DNA of 64,000 nt from Halochromatium roseum (lineage in GTDB: Bacteria; Pseudomonadota; Gammaproteobacteria; Chromatiales; Chromatiaceae): contig NZ_NHSH01000040.1 in the NCBI RefSeq assembly GCF_016653315.1, positions 153,203 through 217,202 of the forward strand, given 5' to 3'. Each line of letters begins with the position of its first letter. Within the stretch, counting starts at the first letter, position 1. The notes below the pieces were generated by a model. The model did not search any database, was not told the origin of the DNA, and was given only the letters and a program-made list of their open reading frames with translations. Below, piece by piece: positions 22,364 through 32,918 of the stretch. Position numbers and translations under genes: made by a program.

Positions 22364-22651
22364 CTGCTCGGCGATGGTGAAGATCGGTGGGTGCAGTCGC
22401 CGGTTAGGATAGTCGACCAGGACATCAATGTGCTGCTCTCCAAGTACCTGCTGCAACTGAACCTGGAACGCGATCTCCGCGTTCGCGATCGCGTTGGGCT
22501 CGGTGAGCGAGGTGTGAATCAGCAGGTCGATATCGCCGCCGCGTTTGCGATCATCGGTCCGTGATCCGAATAGGCGCACGCTCGCGTTGGGGCCGAAGCA
22601 GCTCAGTGCTGCGCTTTTGATTGCTTGGCGTTGGTGGTCGTTCAAGCGCAC
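22346..22651 (-). CDS. Minimal nucleotidyltransferase (MNT) antitoxin
   Basis: A 101-aa nucleotidyltransferase of the MntA type. The polymerase-beta signature GSRTDDRKRGGDIDLLI (GS-x10-DxD) lies at about residues 29-45 and the third carboxylate region as EQHIDVLVDYP. Such proteins neutralise HEPN toxins, in studied cases by transferring AMP to the toxin. The gene is first in a two-gene operon with the HEPN toxin; the stop and next start overlap by 4 bp. All catalytic aspartates are present, so this pair looks functional. Confidence 0.88.
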   Translation of the reverse strand: MRLNDHQRQAIKSAALSCFGPNASVRLFGSRTDDRKRGGDIDLLIHTSLTEPNAIANAEIAFQVQLQQVLGEQHIDVLVDYPNRRLHPPIFTIAEQTGIPL

Positions 22652-23037
22652 AGTGCATCTCCTCGTGTTTTAGACGTGCCTCGACGAGGGAGCCGTCCAG
22701 GCTAAGAGATCAGGCCCTGCCGCCAGGCCCAGCAACGAGGCCATGAAGTCGGCCCATGAACTCAGCCCGCGATCGTGATATCGACAGCAGGGTTTTGCTC
22801 TCGTTCATCAAGACGAGGCGCTCATGTCTCTGACATGCGCAGTCGAGCTTATCCTGCCATGTCGCATCGATCCAGCGATGGCTTGGTTGCCCTCACGAGC
22901 ATGGTGACGGACCAGCCACCCCGGTTGATGCATTGCACGAGATTCAGGTTAACCTGACTCTCGTGTCTGATCCGGGGAGGCTGGTGTGGCGCCAGCCAGG
23001 TGACCCTGAATCGCGCCATTTGTCGGAGGTTAAGAGG
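22652..23037. other. Intergenic region upstream of mnmA
   Basis: About 385 bp between divergent genes for the MNT antitoxin and MnmA. No gene is visible. It contains a perfect 14-bp palindrome at 22944-22957 and, at its end, the Shine-Dalgarno GGAGG (23025-23029) for mnmA. Confidence 0.4.
22944..22957. promoter_or_regulatory. Perfect 14-bp palindrome upstream of mnmA
   Basis: TCAGGTTAACCTGA reads the same on both strands and lies 80 bp before the mnmA start. This is the size and symmetry of a dimeric repressor operator. I cannot name the regulator, and no clear promoter elements could be placed around it with confidence. Confidence 0.35.
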
Positions 23038-24135
23038 ATGGCTGAATCCAATGCTGAGCGGGTCATCGTCGGCCTCTCCGGTGGCGTCGACTCGGCCGTT
23101 GCCGCACATCTGCTGATCGAGCAGGGCTACCAGGTCGAGGCCCTGTTCATGAAGAACTGGGAGGAGGATGACGAGCCCGGCTACTGCGCGGCGGCCGAGG
23201 ATCTGGCCGACGCTGAGGCGGTGGCCGAGCGGCTCGGCATCCGGCTGCATCGGGTCAATTTCGCGACCGAATACTGGGACCGGGTGTTCGAGCAGTTCCT
23301 GGCCGAGTATCGCGCCTTGCGCACGCCGAACCCGGATGTGCTCTGCAATAAGGAGGTCAAGTTCAAGGCCTTCCTGGATCATGCACTGACCCTTGGTGCC
23401 GATGCGATCGCAACCGGCCATTACGCGCGCGTAGAGCACGGCACCGATGGAACGCACTTGCGCCTCGCCGTGGATGCGAACAAGGACCAGACCTACTTTC
23501 TGCATCAGCTCAGCCAGGCGCAGCTTGAGCGGGCGCTATTCCCGCTGGCCGACCTGACCAAGACTGAGGTCAGGGCGAGAGCGCGCCAGCTCGGGCTGCC
23601 GAACGCCGAGAAGAAGGACAGTACCGGCATCTGCTTCATCGGTGAGCGACGGTTTGCGGACTTCCTCGACCGCTACCTGCCGCGCAATCCGGGGCCGATC
23701 ATGACCCCCGAGGGCGAGGTCGTCGGCGAGCATCGCGGGCTCGCCTGGTACACCATTGGTCAGCGCCAGGGGCTTGGCATCGGCGGGGTCGCCGCGCATG
23801 AGGAGGCGCCTTGGTTCGTGGCGGCCAAGGCGGTCGAGCGTAATGCGCTGATCGTGGTGCAGGGTGGTGATCATCCACTGCTTTATTCGGAACATCTGGT
23901 CGGCGAGCAGTTGCACTGGATCGCTGGGCGGCCACCGATGGCCGCGCCGATCAACTGTCTTTGCCGGTTAAGGCACCGGCAACCGCTGCAGCGCTGTACC
24001 ATCATCGATTTCGATGGCGCGTCATGCCAGGTGCGATTCAATGTGCCACAGCGCGCGATCACGCCAGGCCAGTCGGCGGTGTTCTATCTCGACGATGACT
24101 GTCTGGGTGGCTGCGTCGTTCGTCAGGCCGGCTAG
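23038..24135 (+). CDS. mnmA: tRNA-specific 2-thiouridylase MnmA
   Basis: MnmA thiolates U34 of tRNA-Lys, -Glu and -Gln using ATP and persulfide sulfur from the IscS/Tus relay. The 365-aa protein has the PP-loop GLSGGVDSAVAA (~11-22), the acceptor-site cysteine in NPDVLCNKEVKF (~102) and the second catalytic cysteine in DSTGICFIGER (~198), plus TGHYARV, DQTYFLHQL and WYTIGQRQGLGIGG. ATG 23038 is chosen because GGAGG stands nine bases upstream; the longer frame from 22933 has no family counterpart. It is followed by hflD 1.4 kb downstream. That order is conserved in gammaproteobacteria (mnmA-hflD-purB), here interrupted by brnTA and later acnA. Confidence 0.97.
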   Translation: MAESNAERVIVGLSGGVDSAVAAHLLIEQGYQVEALFMKNWEEDDEPGYCAAAEDLADAEAVAERLGIRLHRVNFATEYWDRVFEQFLAEYRALRTPNPDVLCNKEVKFKAFLDHALTLGADAIATGHYARVEHGTDGTHLRLAVDANKDQTYFLHQLSQAQLERALFPLADLTKTEVRARARQLGLPNAEKKDSTGICFIGERRFADFLDRYLPRNPGPIMTPEGEVVGEHRGLAWYTIGQRQGLGIGGVAAHEEAPWFVAAKAVERNALIVVQGGDHPLLYSEHLVGEQLHWIAGRPPMAAPINCLCRLRHRQPLQRCTIIDFDGASCQVRFNVPQRAITPGQSAVFYLDDDCLGGCVVRQAG

Positions 24136-24163
24136 GGGCAATCCCTGCCGGCTGGGTCAAAGG

Positions 24164-24412
24164 TCAAAGGTCAAGCCGCCGTGCCACGGACTCGGCTTCA
24201 TCGCCTGCATCTAACGGTCCTGAGAGTCGACGTTCTTGCATCGTAGGCCCGTGATGCCTGCGTTGATGTCCACACATCCAACAAGAACAGACGCATGGCG
24301 TCGCAACGCAGATGCCCAGCGTTCGTCGACAACTGCCTGCATGATGGTTCCAATACTGGCTACGCTGGCGCTTGAGTCGCGCGATCTGATGGCGCCGCAA
24401 CGCACGTTTCAT
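24164..24412 (-). CDS. Small conserved Cys-rich protein (CSCWMCG type)
   Basis: An 82-aa basic protein beginning MKRALRRHQIARLKRQR and carrying TPCVCSCWMCGHQRR then GPTMQERRL. From memory, small bacterial proteins with the same layout (MKRALRRH-x-x-R-x-KR, an aromatic YW segment, then CSCWMCG-x-x-R(R/K) and QERR) are widespread and annotated as hypothetical. The two-Cys-x-x-Cys arrangement suggests metal binding, and the Arg-rich N-terminus nucleic-acid contact. Function is unknown. The ATG at 24412 is preferred over 24445 because the family starts with MKRALRRH. It lies between mnmA and brnA on the opposite strand. Confidence 0.62.
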   Translation of the reverse strand: MKRALRRHQIARLKRQRSQYWNHHAGSCRRTLGICVATPCVCSCWMCGHQRRHHGPTMQERRLSGPLDAGDEAESVARRLDL

Positions 24413-24525
24413 GTTTTTCACTTGCACAATCCCGGAACAGGTCATGGTTCCAGGCGGCCGCTCCTTCGAGCGACCACCTGGGTCTGAACCGTGATTTGCA
24501 GAACAGGATGCTGAGCTTCATCGCT

Positions 24526-24861
24526 TCATCTCTCTACTGGGCGCTCTTGTGTGGGTTCGGCGTCAGGTCGATGGGCGTCGCGAAAGGCTCGCAATACAGC
24601 ATTCATCCGGGTTTGATATCCAGCGCCTTGGGCCTTGAACCAGGCCAAGACGTCATCATCGACGCGCAGCGCGATCTGAGTCTTGCGCGAAGGGACTGGC
24701 AAGCCCTTGTGCGCGACCGCGTTGGCCCAGTCTTCCGGAGAAGTCATCGGGGCGTCTTCCGTAGAGACGACCTCTGAATCGGGCAGCGCACGGAGCCTTT
24801 CCCAGTTCGTGTGACCTCTAGTGCCCTTTGCGGTATCGCTGTGACCAGGCTCTTGCTTCAT
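24526..24861 (-). CDS. brnA: BrnA family antitoxin
   Basis: The 111-aa protein ends in the BrnA ribbon-helix-helix domain: KTQIALRVDDDVLAWFKAQGAGYQTRMNAVLRAFRDAH, with the typical K-x-x-I-x-(L/I)R-x-D-x-D-x-(L/I)-x-WF start. BrnA binds the ribonuclease toxin BrnT and represses the operon. The N-terminal ~60 residues are somewhat longer than usual. Start 24861 (MKQEPGHSD) fits the family; the ORF extends to 24933. It overlaps the 3' end of brnT by 44 bp. The antitoxin is intact although the toxin gene has a nonsense codon. Confidence 0.85.
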   Translation of the reverse strand: MKQEPGHSDTAKGTRGHTNWERLRALPDSEVVSTEDAPMTSPEDWANAVAHKGLPVPSRKTQIALRVDDDVLAWFKAQGAGYQTRMNAVLRAFRDAHRPDAEPTQERPVER

Positions 24862-25105
24862 GACCCACTGCCTTACGCGCTGAAATGAGATGAGGTTCGT
24901 CTGCTGTTTGACCGCGCGGGGTCCACACGACAAACAGGGCGATACCGTAGATCACTCCGATGCTCTGAAATCGGCGTTCGTGGTATGCCTCTCTGGCGTC
25001 TTCGCGAGTGAGGAGGTCGCCGTCAAAAAACGGCTCCAAATCGGCGAAGTCGACGCCATGTTAATCCAGATTGATCAGCCGTTTCGATTCATCCCAGGTG
25101 ATCAT
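24818..25105 (-). pseudogene. brnT: brnT toxin gene inactivated by an in-frame stop
   Basis: Reading from ATG 25105 the frame gives MITWDESKRLINLD, then TAA (25063-25061), then HGVDFADLEPFFDGDLL, ERRFQSIGVIYG and ISARKA in the same frame to the stop at 24818. BrnT proteins normally read WDE-x-K-x-x-x-N-x-x-KHG(I/V)DF, so the stop replaces the conserved Lys before HG. A single base (A to T in AAA/AAG) explains it. No frameshift or other lesion is visible. The residual ORF from the TTG at 25039 lacks the N-terminal catalytic strand. The toxin is therefore probably dead or strongly reduced, with brnA still intact downstream. Confidence 0.9.
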
Positions 25106-25510
25106 GTCGGCGAGTGTAGATGCAGGTGTATATACGCGCAAGCAATCGTTGACGTGGAGACGAGCTCGGTGAACGACTGTTTTGTCGGCAGCGGCATCGC
25201 CTAACCGCTGCAGCCCCATGCCGTCGTCGGTTACGATAGCCGGTCTTGCCAGGTTCGATGCAACCTCCCTTGGAGCGCGCTCACGCTAGGCTATGATGCG
25301 CTCTTCTCCCTGGGTGATCATCGGATGATCATCGCCTGGGTGTCTGCGTGCTGTTCGATTCGGCGCCTTAAGAGAGCGAGCCCGAGTGATCTTTCAGCGC
25401 CACCGATGACCCGCCGTGGAGAGAGGGATGCAGCGGGGAGGAGCAGGATCCATTTTTGCTTTCCGCCAGCCCGACTGGCACGCGCCTTCGAGACCCGAGA
25501 CCCGAGACTC
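25106..25510. other. Intergenic region between brnT and hflD
   Basis: About 405 bp with no convincing gene. A short inverted repeat, TGATCAT-CGG-ATGATCA, lies at 25315-25331, embedded in a longer stretch with CCTGGG on both sides. It could be an operator for either flanking transcript. Nothing else stands out. Confidence 0.35.
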
Positions 25511-26152
25511 ATGCCCTACAGCGACCAAGACCGCATCATCGCGCTCGCCGGACTCCACCAGGCGGCGCACTGCGTGCTGCGCATCGCCAACCGCGGCAGC
25601 GTTGACATCGATCAGATGGCGCCCTGCCTTTACAGTCTGTTCCAGATCGATGCCGATGATGTGCCCGCCGTGTTCGGCGAGCCTGGCGCGGTGGCGACTG
25701 GGGCGCGGCAGATCATCGCCCAACTCACCGGCCAGCCGGAGCGCAACATCGAGATGACGCGCTATGTGATCACGCTGCTCAAGCATGAGCGCACCCTGGC
25801 TGGGCGTGGTGACATGCTGGCGGCAATCGGCGAAGGCATTGAGGCGGCACGCGAGGCACGCGGCGACGCGCCCTTGATCGATCGCGAGGTGATCGCCCGT
25901 TTCGCCAGTCTCTATTCGGCGACCATCAGCAAGCTCGAGCCACGCATCATCGTGCGCGGCAACCCGCTCTATCTGCAGAACGAGGAGAATCAGGAGCGTA
26001 TCCGCGCCTTGCTGCTGGCCGGCATCCGCTCGGCGATCCTGTGGCGACAGTGTGGCGGGCGGCGCATGCAGATCCTGCTTGGCCGGCGCAAATTGCTCGA
26101 TGCCGCCCGCGCCTATCTGAGTGCGACCGCGAGCGCGCAGCAGCCCAGTTAA
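25511..26152 (+). CDS. hflD: High-frequency lysogenization protein HflD homologue
   Basis: A 213-aa helical protein of the HflD family. Family features are the opening DRIIALAGLHQAAHCVL, the middle YVITLLKHERTLAGR and the C-terminal NQERIRALLLAGIRSAILWRQCGGRRMQILLGRR. In E. coli HflD associates with the inner membrane and was found to bind phage lambda CII; its general role is uncertain. The gene normally lies between mnmA and purB, which agrees with the neighbourhood here. The start ATG at 25511 matches the family (MPYSDQDR); the open frame extends upstream without homology. Confidence 0.92.
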   Translation: MPYSDQDRIIALAGLHQAAHCVLRIANRGSVDIDQMAPCLYSLFQIDADDVPAVFGEPGAVATGARQIIAQLTGQPERNIEMTRYVITLLKHERTLAGRGDMLAAIGEGIEAAREARGDAPLIDREVIARFASLYSATISKLEPRIIVRGNPLYLQNEENQERIRALLLAGIRSAILWRQCGGRRMQILLGRRKLLDAARAYLSATASAQQPS

Positions 26153-26480
26153 GACGTTCTATCGGCCTTAACGTGAATCTCGCGCGATGCATCTGCTGGG
26201 GGTGGCGCGGCGCCATGCGCGTTATGTTCAGGAGAGCGCCGGCTTGGTGCCGGTGGTTGCAGAGCCCGTCGATGGCTTTGCCCTCGATGCGGCACCGGAG
26301 TTTCGCCGCGCTTCGCCACCTCGAGCAGACGAAGACGTGGGGAAGGTGGCTCAATGCCACGCTTGTGGTTCTCAGGCAGGGGGCACGCGCCCGCTGATCA
26401 GGGTCATAAAGATGTCATTCGGCCGTTGCCTCGCTAGAATCGTCTCAATTCTGCAGTAAACGTATTTTCGGGAGCCCCTC
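26153..26480. other. Intergenic region upstream of acnA
   Basis: About 328 bp. The ORFs here resemble no family. The last ~40 bases hold the likely acnA leader, with GGGAGCCCC just before the ATG as a weak ribosome binding site. No riboswitch or terminator was recognised. Confidence 0.35.
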
Positions 26481-29147
26481 ATGCACGACAGCTTCAAGTC
26501 CAAGGCCCGTCTCGACGCCGCCGGCAAATCCTATGAGATCTTCCGCGTCGATGCGGTGCCAAACAGTGCGCGGCTGCCGTTCTCGCTCAAGATCCTGCTC
26601 GAGAACCTGCTGCGCTATGAGGATGGCGTGACCGTCAAGCGCGCCGATATCGAGGCGCTGGCCAACTGGACCCCGAAGGCGGAGCCGGATCGCGAGATCC
26701 AGTACCGCCCGGCGCGGGTGCTGATGCAGGACTTCACCGGCGTGCCGGCGGTGGTCGATCTGGCGGCGATGCGCGATGCGATGAGCGCGCTCGGTGGTGA
26801 TCCGAACAAGATCAACCCGCTGCAGCCAGCCGAGCTGGTCATCGATCACTCGGTGCAGGTCGATAACTATGGCTCCGACAGCGCGCTCGAGCTGAATGCG
26901 CAGCTGGAGTTCTCGCGTAACCGTGAGCGCTACCGCTTCCTGAAGTGGGGCCAGCAGGCGTTCGATGACTTCAAGGTGGTGCCGCCGGATACCGGCATCG
27001 TGCATCAGGTGAACGTCGAGTATCTGGCGCGCGTCGTCTTCGGCCGCGAGGTCAATGGCGTGCTCCAGGCCTATCCCGATACTCTGGTCGGCACCGATTC
27101 GCATACCACCATGATCAATGGGGTCGGCGTGCTGGGCTGGGGTGTCGGCGGGATCGAGGCCGAGGCCTCGATGCTCGGTCAGCCGGTCTCGATGCTGATC
27201 CCGCAGGTGGTCGGCGTGAAGCTGAGTGGGCGATTGCCGGAGGGCGCGACCGCGACCGACCTGGTGCTGACCATCGTCGAGCAACTGCGCCAGCACGGCG
27301 TGGTCGGCAAGCTGGTCGAGTTCTATGGCCCGGCGGTGAAGAGCCTGCCGATGGGTGACCGCACCACTATCGCTAACATGGCGCCCGAGTACGGCGCCAC
27401 CTGCGGCCTGTTCCCGATCGATGATGAGACGCTTGATTTCATGCGCCTCACCGGCCGCTCCGATGAGCAAGTCGCGCTGGTCGAGGCCTATGCCAAGGCC
27501 CAGGGCATGTTCGATGCCGATGGCACCTTCGAGGCCGACTTCAGCGAGACCCTGGAGCTGGATATCGGCAGCATCGTGCCGAGCCTCGCCGGCCCCAAGC
27601 GCCCGCAGGATCGGGTGCCGCTGACCGAGATCAAGGCCAGCTTCGCCGGCGCGCTGAAGACGCAGAATGCCGAGCGCGGGGTCGATGACCGCCCCGCCGT
27701 GACCACCGAGATCGATGGCGAGCAGGTCGCGATCGGCGATGGCGCGGTGGTGATCGCGGCGATTACCTCCTGCACCAATACCTCCAACCCGACCGTGATG
27801 CTCGGCGCCGGACTGGTGGCGAAGAAGGCCGCCGCGCGCGGCCTCAAGGTGCCGGCTTGGGTCAAGACCTCGCTCGGGCCGGGCTCGATGGTGGTGACGC
27901 GCTATCTGGAGGCCGCTGGGCTGATGGGGCCGCTGAAGCAGCTCGGCTTCCATGTCGTCGGCTACGGCTGCACCACCTGTATCGGCAACTCCGGCCCCTT
28001 GCGCCCGGAGGTCTCGAAGGCGATCAGCGACGGCGATCTGACCGTCGCCTCGGTGCTCTCCGGCAACCGCAACTTTGAGGGCCGCGTGCATCCCGAGGTC
28101 AGGATGAACTACCTGGCCTCGCCGCCGCTGGTGGTGGTCTACGCGCTCGCCGGCCGCATGGGCTTCGACCCTTACAACGACCCGATCGCCGATGACGCCG
28201 ACGGCAATCCGGTGTTCATGCGCGACATCTGGCCGACCCAAGGCGAGGTCGCTGACACGGTCGCGAGCTTCCTGGGCCAGGACGATTTCCGCTCGACCTA
28301 CGCCGATGTCTTCGCTGGCGATGCCCATTGGCAGACGCTCGAAGCGCCCGCCGGCAAGGTCTTCGATTGGGACCCAAGTTCGACCTACATCCAGGAGCCG
28401 CCCTATTTCCAGGGTATCCAGATGCAGCCGGAGCCGGTTCGGCCGATCCGCGACGCGCGTTGTCTGGCGGTGCTCGGTGACTCGGTGACCACGGACCACA
28501 TCTCGCCGGCTGGCAGCATCAAGGCCGACAGCCCGGCCGGGCGTTACCTGATCGAGCAGGGTGTGGCGCCGGGCGACTTCAACTCCTACGGCTCGCGCCG
28601 TGGCAACCATCAGGTGATGATGCGCGGCACCTTCGCGAATATCCGGCTGCGCAACCGCATGGCACCCGGGACCGAGGGCGGCGTGACCATTCATCAACCG
28701 TCCGGCGATCAGGAGTCGATCTACGACGCGGCGATGCGCTATCAGGCCGAGGGCGTGCCGGTGCTGGTGATCGCTGGCAAGGAATATGGCTCCGGCTCCT
28801 CGCGCGATTGGGCCGCGAAGGGGCCGCGGCTGCTCGGCGTGCGCGCGGTGATCGCCGAGAGCTATGAGCGCATCCATCGCACCAACCTGGTGTGCATGGG
28901 CATCTTGCCGTTGCAGTTCCAGCCCGGCGAGAGCGCCGAATCGCTTGGCCTGACCGGTACCGAGCTGTTCAGCATCGGTGATCTCGAGGATGGCAACGCC
29001 AAGCAGGTCGAGGTCACCGCGAGCCATGCCAATGGCCGTGAGGTCCGCTTCCAGGCCAAGGTCCGGATCGATACCCCGAACGAGGCCGATTACTACCGCA
29101 ACGGCGGCATCCTGCACTATGTGCTGCGGCGCCTGGCGGCGGCCTGA
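26481..29147 (+). CDS. acnA: Aconitate hydratase A
   Basis: AcnA isomerises citrate to isocitrate through a [4Fe-4S] cluster. The 888-aa protein is full length for the AcnA/IRP1 type. Visible are [21 protein letters not shown], the cluster ligands [10 protein letters not shown] (~Cys434) and [12 protein letters not shown] (two Cys ~500), and the C-terminal swivel domain [40 protein letters not shown] and [15 protein letters not shown]. Members of this family can also bind RNA when the cluster is lost. The gene sits between hflD and purB, an insertion into the usual hflD-purB order. It ends 18 bp before purB, so the two are probably co-transcribed. Confidence 0.98.
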   Translation: MHDSFKSKARLDAAGKSYEIFRVDAVPNSARLPFSLKILLENLLRYEDGVTVKRADIEALANWTPKAEPDREIQYRPARVLMQDFTGVPAVVDLAAMRDAMSALGGDPNKINPLQPAELVIDHSVQVDNYGSDSALELNAQLEFSRNRERYRFLKWGQQAFDDFKVVPPDTGIVHQVNVEYLARVVFGREVNGVLQAYPDTLVGTDSHTTMINGVGVLGWGVGGIEAEASMLGQPVSMLIPQVVGVKLSGRLPEGATATDLVLTIVEQLRQHGVVGKLVEFYGPAVKSLPMGDRTTIANMAPEYGATCGLFPIDDETLDFMRLTGRSDEQVALVEAYAKAQGMFDADGTFEADFSETLELDIGSIVPSLAGPKRPQDRVPLTEIKASFAGALKTQNAERGVDDRPAVTTEIDGEQVAIGDGAVVIAAITSCTNTSNPTVMLGAGLVAKKAAARGLKVPAWVKTSLGPGSMVVTRYLEAAGLMGPLKQLGFHVVGYGCTTCIGNSGPLRPEVSKAISDGDLTVASVLSGNRNFEGRVHPEVRMNYLASPPLVVVYALAGRMGFDPYNDPIADDADGNPVFMRDIWPTQGEVADTVASFLGQDDFRSTYADVFAGDAHWQTLEAPAGKVFDWDPSSTYIQEPPYFQGIQMQPEPVRPIRDARCLAVLGDSVTTDHISPAGSIKADSPAGRYLIEQGVAPGDFNSYGSRRGNHQVMMRGTFANIRLRNRMAPGTEGGVTIHQPSGDQESIYDAAMRYQAEGVPVLVIAGKEYGSGSSRDWAAKGPRLLGVRAVIAESYERIHRTNLVCMGILPLQFQPGESAESLGLTGTELFSIGDLEDGNAKQVEVTASHANGREVRFQAKVRIDTPNEADYYRNGGILHYVLRRLAAA

Positions 29148-30533
<1,386 letters not shown>

Positions 30534-30560
30534 GCCGGGGGCCCGTGGCCTGAATCTCGC

Positions 30561-31541
30561 GTGCCATCACGATCGGTCAGGCAACCCCATGGCGGTGATC
30601 GCCGGCCCCAGCACCTGATGCTGGGAGCGGCCTTCATCGTGCTCGGTGAGTTCTGCTTTGCGTCGATGGGGGTCGGGATTCGTCTTGTCTCGACCGAATT
30701 GCCGAACGCAATGGTTGTGTTCGGCCGCAATCTGATCGGCCTGATGTTAATCGCGCCCTGGCTGCTGCGCCATGGCGTTGGCGATGTGAAAACCAGGCTA
30801 CCTGGCTTGCACCTGCTGCGCGCGGTGGCGGGCATCGGTGCCATGTATTGCTTCTACTTCGCGATTGCCAAACTGCCCTTGGCTGAGGCCATGCTGCTTA
30901 AGCTGACGGCGCCGATCTTTATCCCGCTCATCGCCATCGCCTGGCTGCATGAGCGAGTGACCGGCCTGCTTTGGGTGGCGCTTGGGATTGGCTTTGCCGG
31001 CGTGATCCTGATCTTGGAGCCCGATCCGGACAGGCATTGGGCTGGAGTGTCGCCGGTGGCGATGATCGGATTGTTGGGTGGGGTACTCGCGGCGGTGGCT
31101 AAGGTCACGGTGCGTCGACTCGCGCGCAGCGAGCCCACCGGACGCATCGTCTTTTACTTCGCGCTCATCGGTGTCTCGATCTCGGCGCTACCGCTGTTCT
31201 GGAACTGGCAGACGCCGACCCTGATTGCGCTGTTCGGGCTGCTCGGCATCGGCATTGCGGCAACATTAGGTCAGTTGGCGTTGACGCATGGTCTCTCCTT
31301 GGCGTCTGCCTCACGCATGGGCGCCTTTGGTTACTTCTCGGTGGTGTTCGGCGCCGTTTATGGCTGGCTGTTCTGGGCTGAGCCGCTAACCTTGACGCTG
31401 GTGTTGGGCAGCCTGTTAATCGCCATCGGCGGCCTGCTGGCGAGTCGCTCAGGCGACTTCCGGCCTGACGAGCCAGTGTTCGACTCCGATCCCGCCCTCG
31501 CCCCTGAGCATGCAGACTCTGGACATGCAGGCTCCAGGTAG
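30561..31541 (+). CDS. DMT superfamily transporter (EamA domains)
   Basis: A 326-aa membrane protein with ten predicted helices arranged as two EamA repeats (~20-150 and ~165-295). Typical segments are LGAAFIVLGEFCFASMGVG, YCFYFAIAKLPLAEAMLLKLTAPIF with E-A-x-x-L, and LALTHGLSLASASRMGAF with FSVVFGAVYGWLFWAEPLT. Proteins of this kind export metabolites or amino acids; the substrate cannot be told here. The start GTG at 30561 is used; ATG 30618 directly before helix 1 is an alternative. It follows purB by 27 bp. Confidence 0.85.
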   Translation: MPSRSVRQPHGGDRRPQHLMLGAAFIVLGEFCFASMGVGIRLVSTELPNAMVVFGRNLIGLMLIAPWLLRHGVGDVKTRLPGLHLLRAVAGIGAMYCFYFAIAKLPLAEAMLLKLTAPIFIPLIAIAWLHERVTGLLWVALGIGFAGVILILEPDPDRHWAGVSPVAMIGLLGGVLAAVAKVTVRRLARSEPTGRIVFYFALIGVSISALPLFWNWQTPTLIALFGLLGIGIAATLGQLALTHGLSLASASRMGAFGYFSVVFGAVYGWLFWAEPLTLTLVLGSLLIAIGGLLASRSGDFRPDEPVFDSDPALAPEHADSGHAGSR

Positions 31542-31645
31542 CGATCCGCTGGTGACAGACTCTCCGGGCACTCGATCTCTAGAGCATAATAGCTCGGCGT
31601 TTCCAGTCTCCGGGGCGAAAATCCACCCAACAACAAGGCTGTTTC

Positions 31646-32854
31646 ATGAGCGCACTGCCCGATTTCCCTGAGCTTCGGTTTCCGAATGGTATCGACGCGC
31701 AGGCCTTTCTCGTCCGTTATTGGCAGCGCCAGCCCTTGCTGATGCGCCAAGCCTTGCCGGACTTCGAGAATCCATTGCCCAGCGACGAACTCGCTGGCCT
31801 TGCCTGTGAGCCGGATGTCGAGTCGCGGATCATCCTTGAGCGCGCGGAACAGGGCCCGTGGCAGGTGCAACACGGACCCTTCGACAGCGAGCGCTTTGCC
31901 ACCTTGCCCCCGAGCCATTGGACGCTGCTGGTGCAGGATGTTGATAAGCATATCCCTGAAATCGGCGCCTTGCTCGAGCGCTTCGATTTTCTGCCACGCT
32001 GGCGCATCGACGATCTCATGGTTAGCCATGCTGAGGATCAGGGTTCGGTCGGCCCACATGTCGATGATTACGATGTCTTTCTGATTCAGGCCGAGGGCCG
32101 TCGGCGCTGGCGTATCACGACGGCTCCGGAGCAGCCGCTCGATCTGATCCCCGATCTCGAGATCCGCATCCTGCAGCAGTTTCAGGCTAGCCAGGAGTGG
32201 CTGCTCGAGCCGGGGGATATTCTCTATCTGCCGCCCGGTGTACCGCACTGGGGCATCGCTGAGGGACCTTGTCAAACCTGGTCGGTGGGACTGCGCGCCC
32301 CAGCTTGGCGTGAGCTAGCGGATGATTGGCTTGCTCAGGTCGCAGACCGATTCACGCCACCAGGGCGCTGGCAGGACCGCAGCTTGACGCCACCCTTGGA
32401 CCCAGCCGAGTTGGATCAGGACAGCATCAAGGCGATGCGCAGCCGAATTGAGTCTGGTATTGCTACTGCTGGAGCTGATGCGTTTGCCGCTTGGCTCGGC
32501 TCCTGGCTTACCGAGCCAAAGCTCAATCTGGAGCTGGAGTCGCGTCAGCCATCTTGGGCCGAAGTGGAGGTCATTGCCGCCTTAAAGGCGTCGCAGCGGT
32601 TTGAGCGCGACGGGCGCTCCCGTTTACTCTTCGCCGCGCCCGTCGCCGCGGATGCCCAAGCCTCACTGTTCGCCAATGGCCAACATCATTCGCTGTCGGC
32701 CGAGCTGTTGCCGCTGCTCTCGCTCTTGGCCAATCGTCAGACGCTGGAGCTTGAACAGGTTGGTAGTTGGTTGCGCGATCCAGCCGCTAGGAGGTTGATC
32801 ACTGACCTTTTTAATGCCGGCCACTACTGGCTACCAGAAGGGAAGGAACCCTGA
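31646..32854 (+). CDS. roxA: 50S ribosomal protein L16 3-hydroxylase RoxA (YcfD) family
   Basis: A 402-aa JmjC/cupin-fold Fe(II)/2-oxoglutarate oxygenase. E. coli YcfD/RoxA hydroxylates Arg81 of ribosomal protein L16. The metal motif is GPHVDDYDVFLIQAEGRRRW (H-x-D near residues 132-134) and the distal ligand lies in GVPHWGIAEGPCQTWSVG. The N-terminus FLVRYWQRQPLLMRQALP and the FDFLPRWRIDDLMVSH block are family-typical; the C-terminal winged-helix part is less conserved. In E. coli ycfD also lies near purB and mnmA. The ATG at 31646 is preceded by AACAAGGC. Chain length is slightly above the 373 aa of E. coli. Confidence 0.9.
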   Translation: MSALPDFPELRFPNGIDAQAFLVRYWQRQPLLMRQALPDFENPLPSDELAGLACEPDVESRIILERAEQGPWQVQHGPFDSERFATLPPSHWTLLVQDVDKHIPEIGALLERFDFLPRWRIDDLMVSHAEDQGSVGPHVDDYDVFLIQAEGRRRWRITTAPEQPLDLIPDLEIRILQQFQASQEWLLEPGDILYLPPGVPHWGIAEGPCQTWSVGLRAPAWRELADDWLAQVADRFTPPGRWQDRSLTPPLDPAELDQDSIKAMRSRIESGIATAGADAFAAWLGSWLTEPKLNLELESRQPSWAEVEVIAALKASQRFERDGRSRLLFAAPVAADAQASLFANGQHHSLSAELLPLLSLLANRQTLELEQVGSWLRDPAARRLITDLFNAGHYWLPEGKEP

Positions 32855-32918
32855 GCTAGCCGATTCCAGCGGGCGAGGCAAAGCGAGATCAACCACAGAC
32901 CGGCGCCCTAATTGGGCG

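Noticed and set aside
26445..29117. 890-codon ORF antisense to acnA
   Set aside because: It mirrors the aconitase frame exactly, is His/Arg/Gln-rich as expected from GC-rich third positions, and resembles no family.
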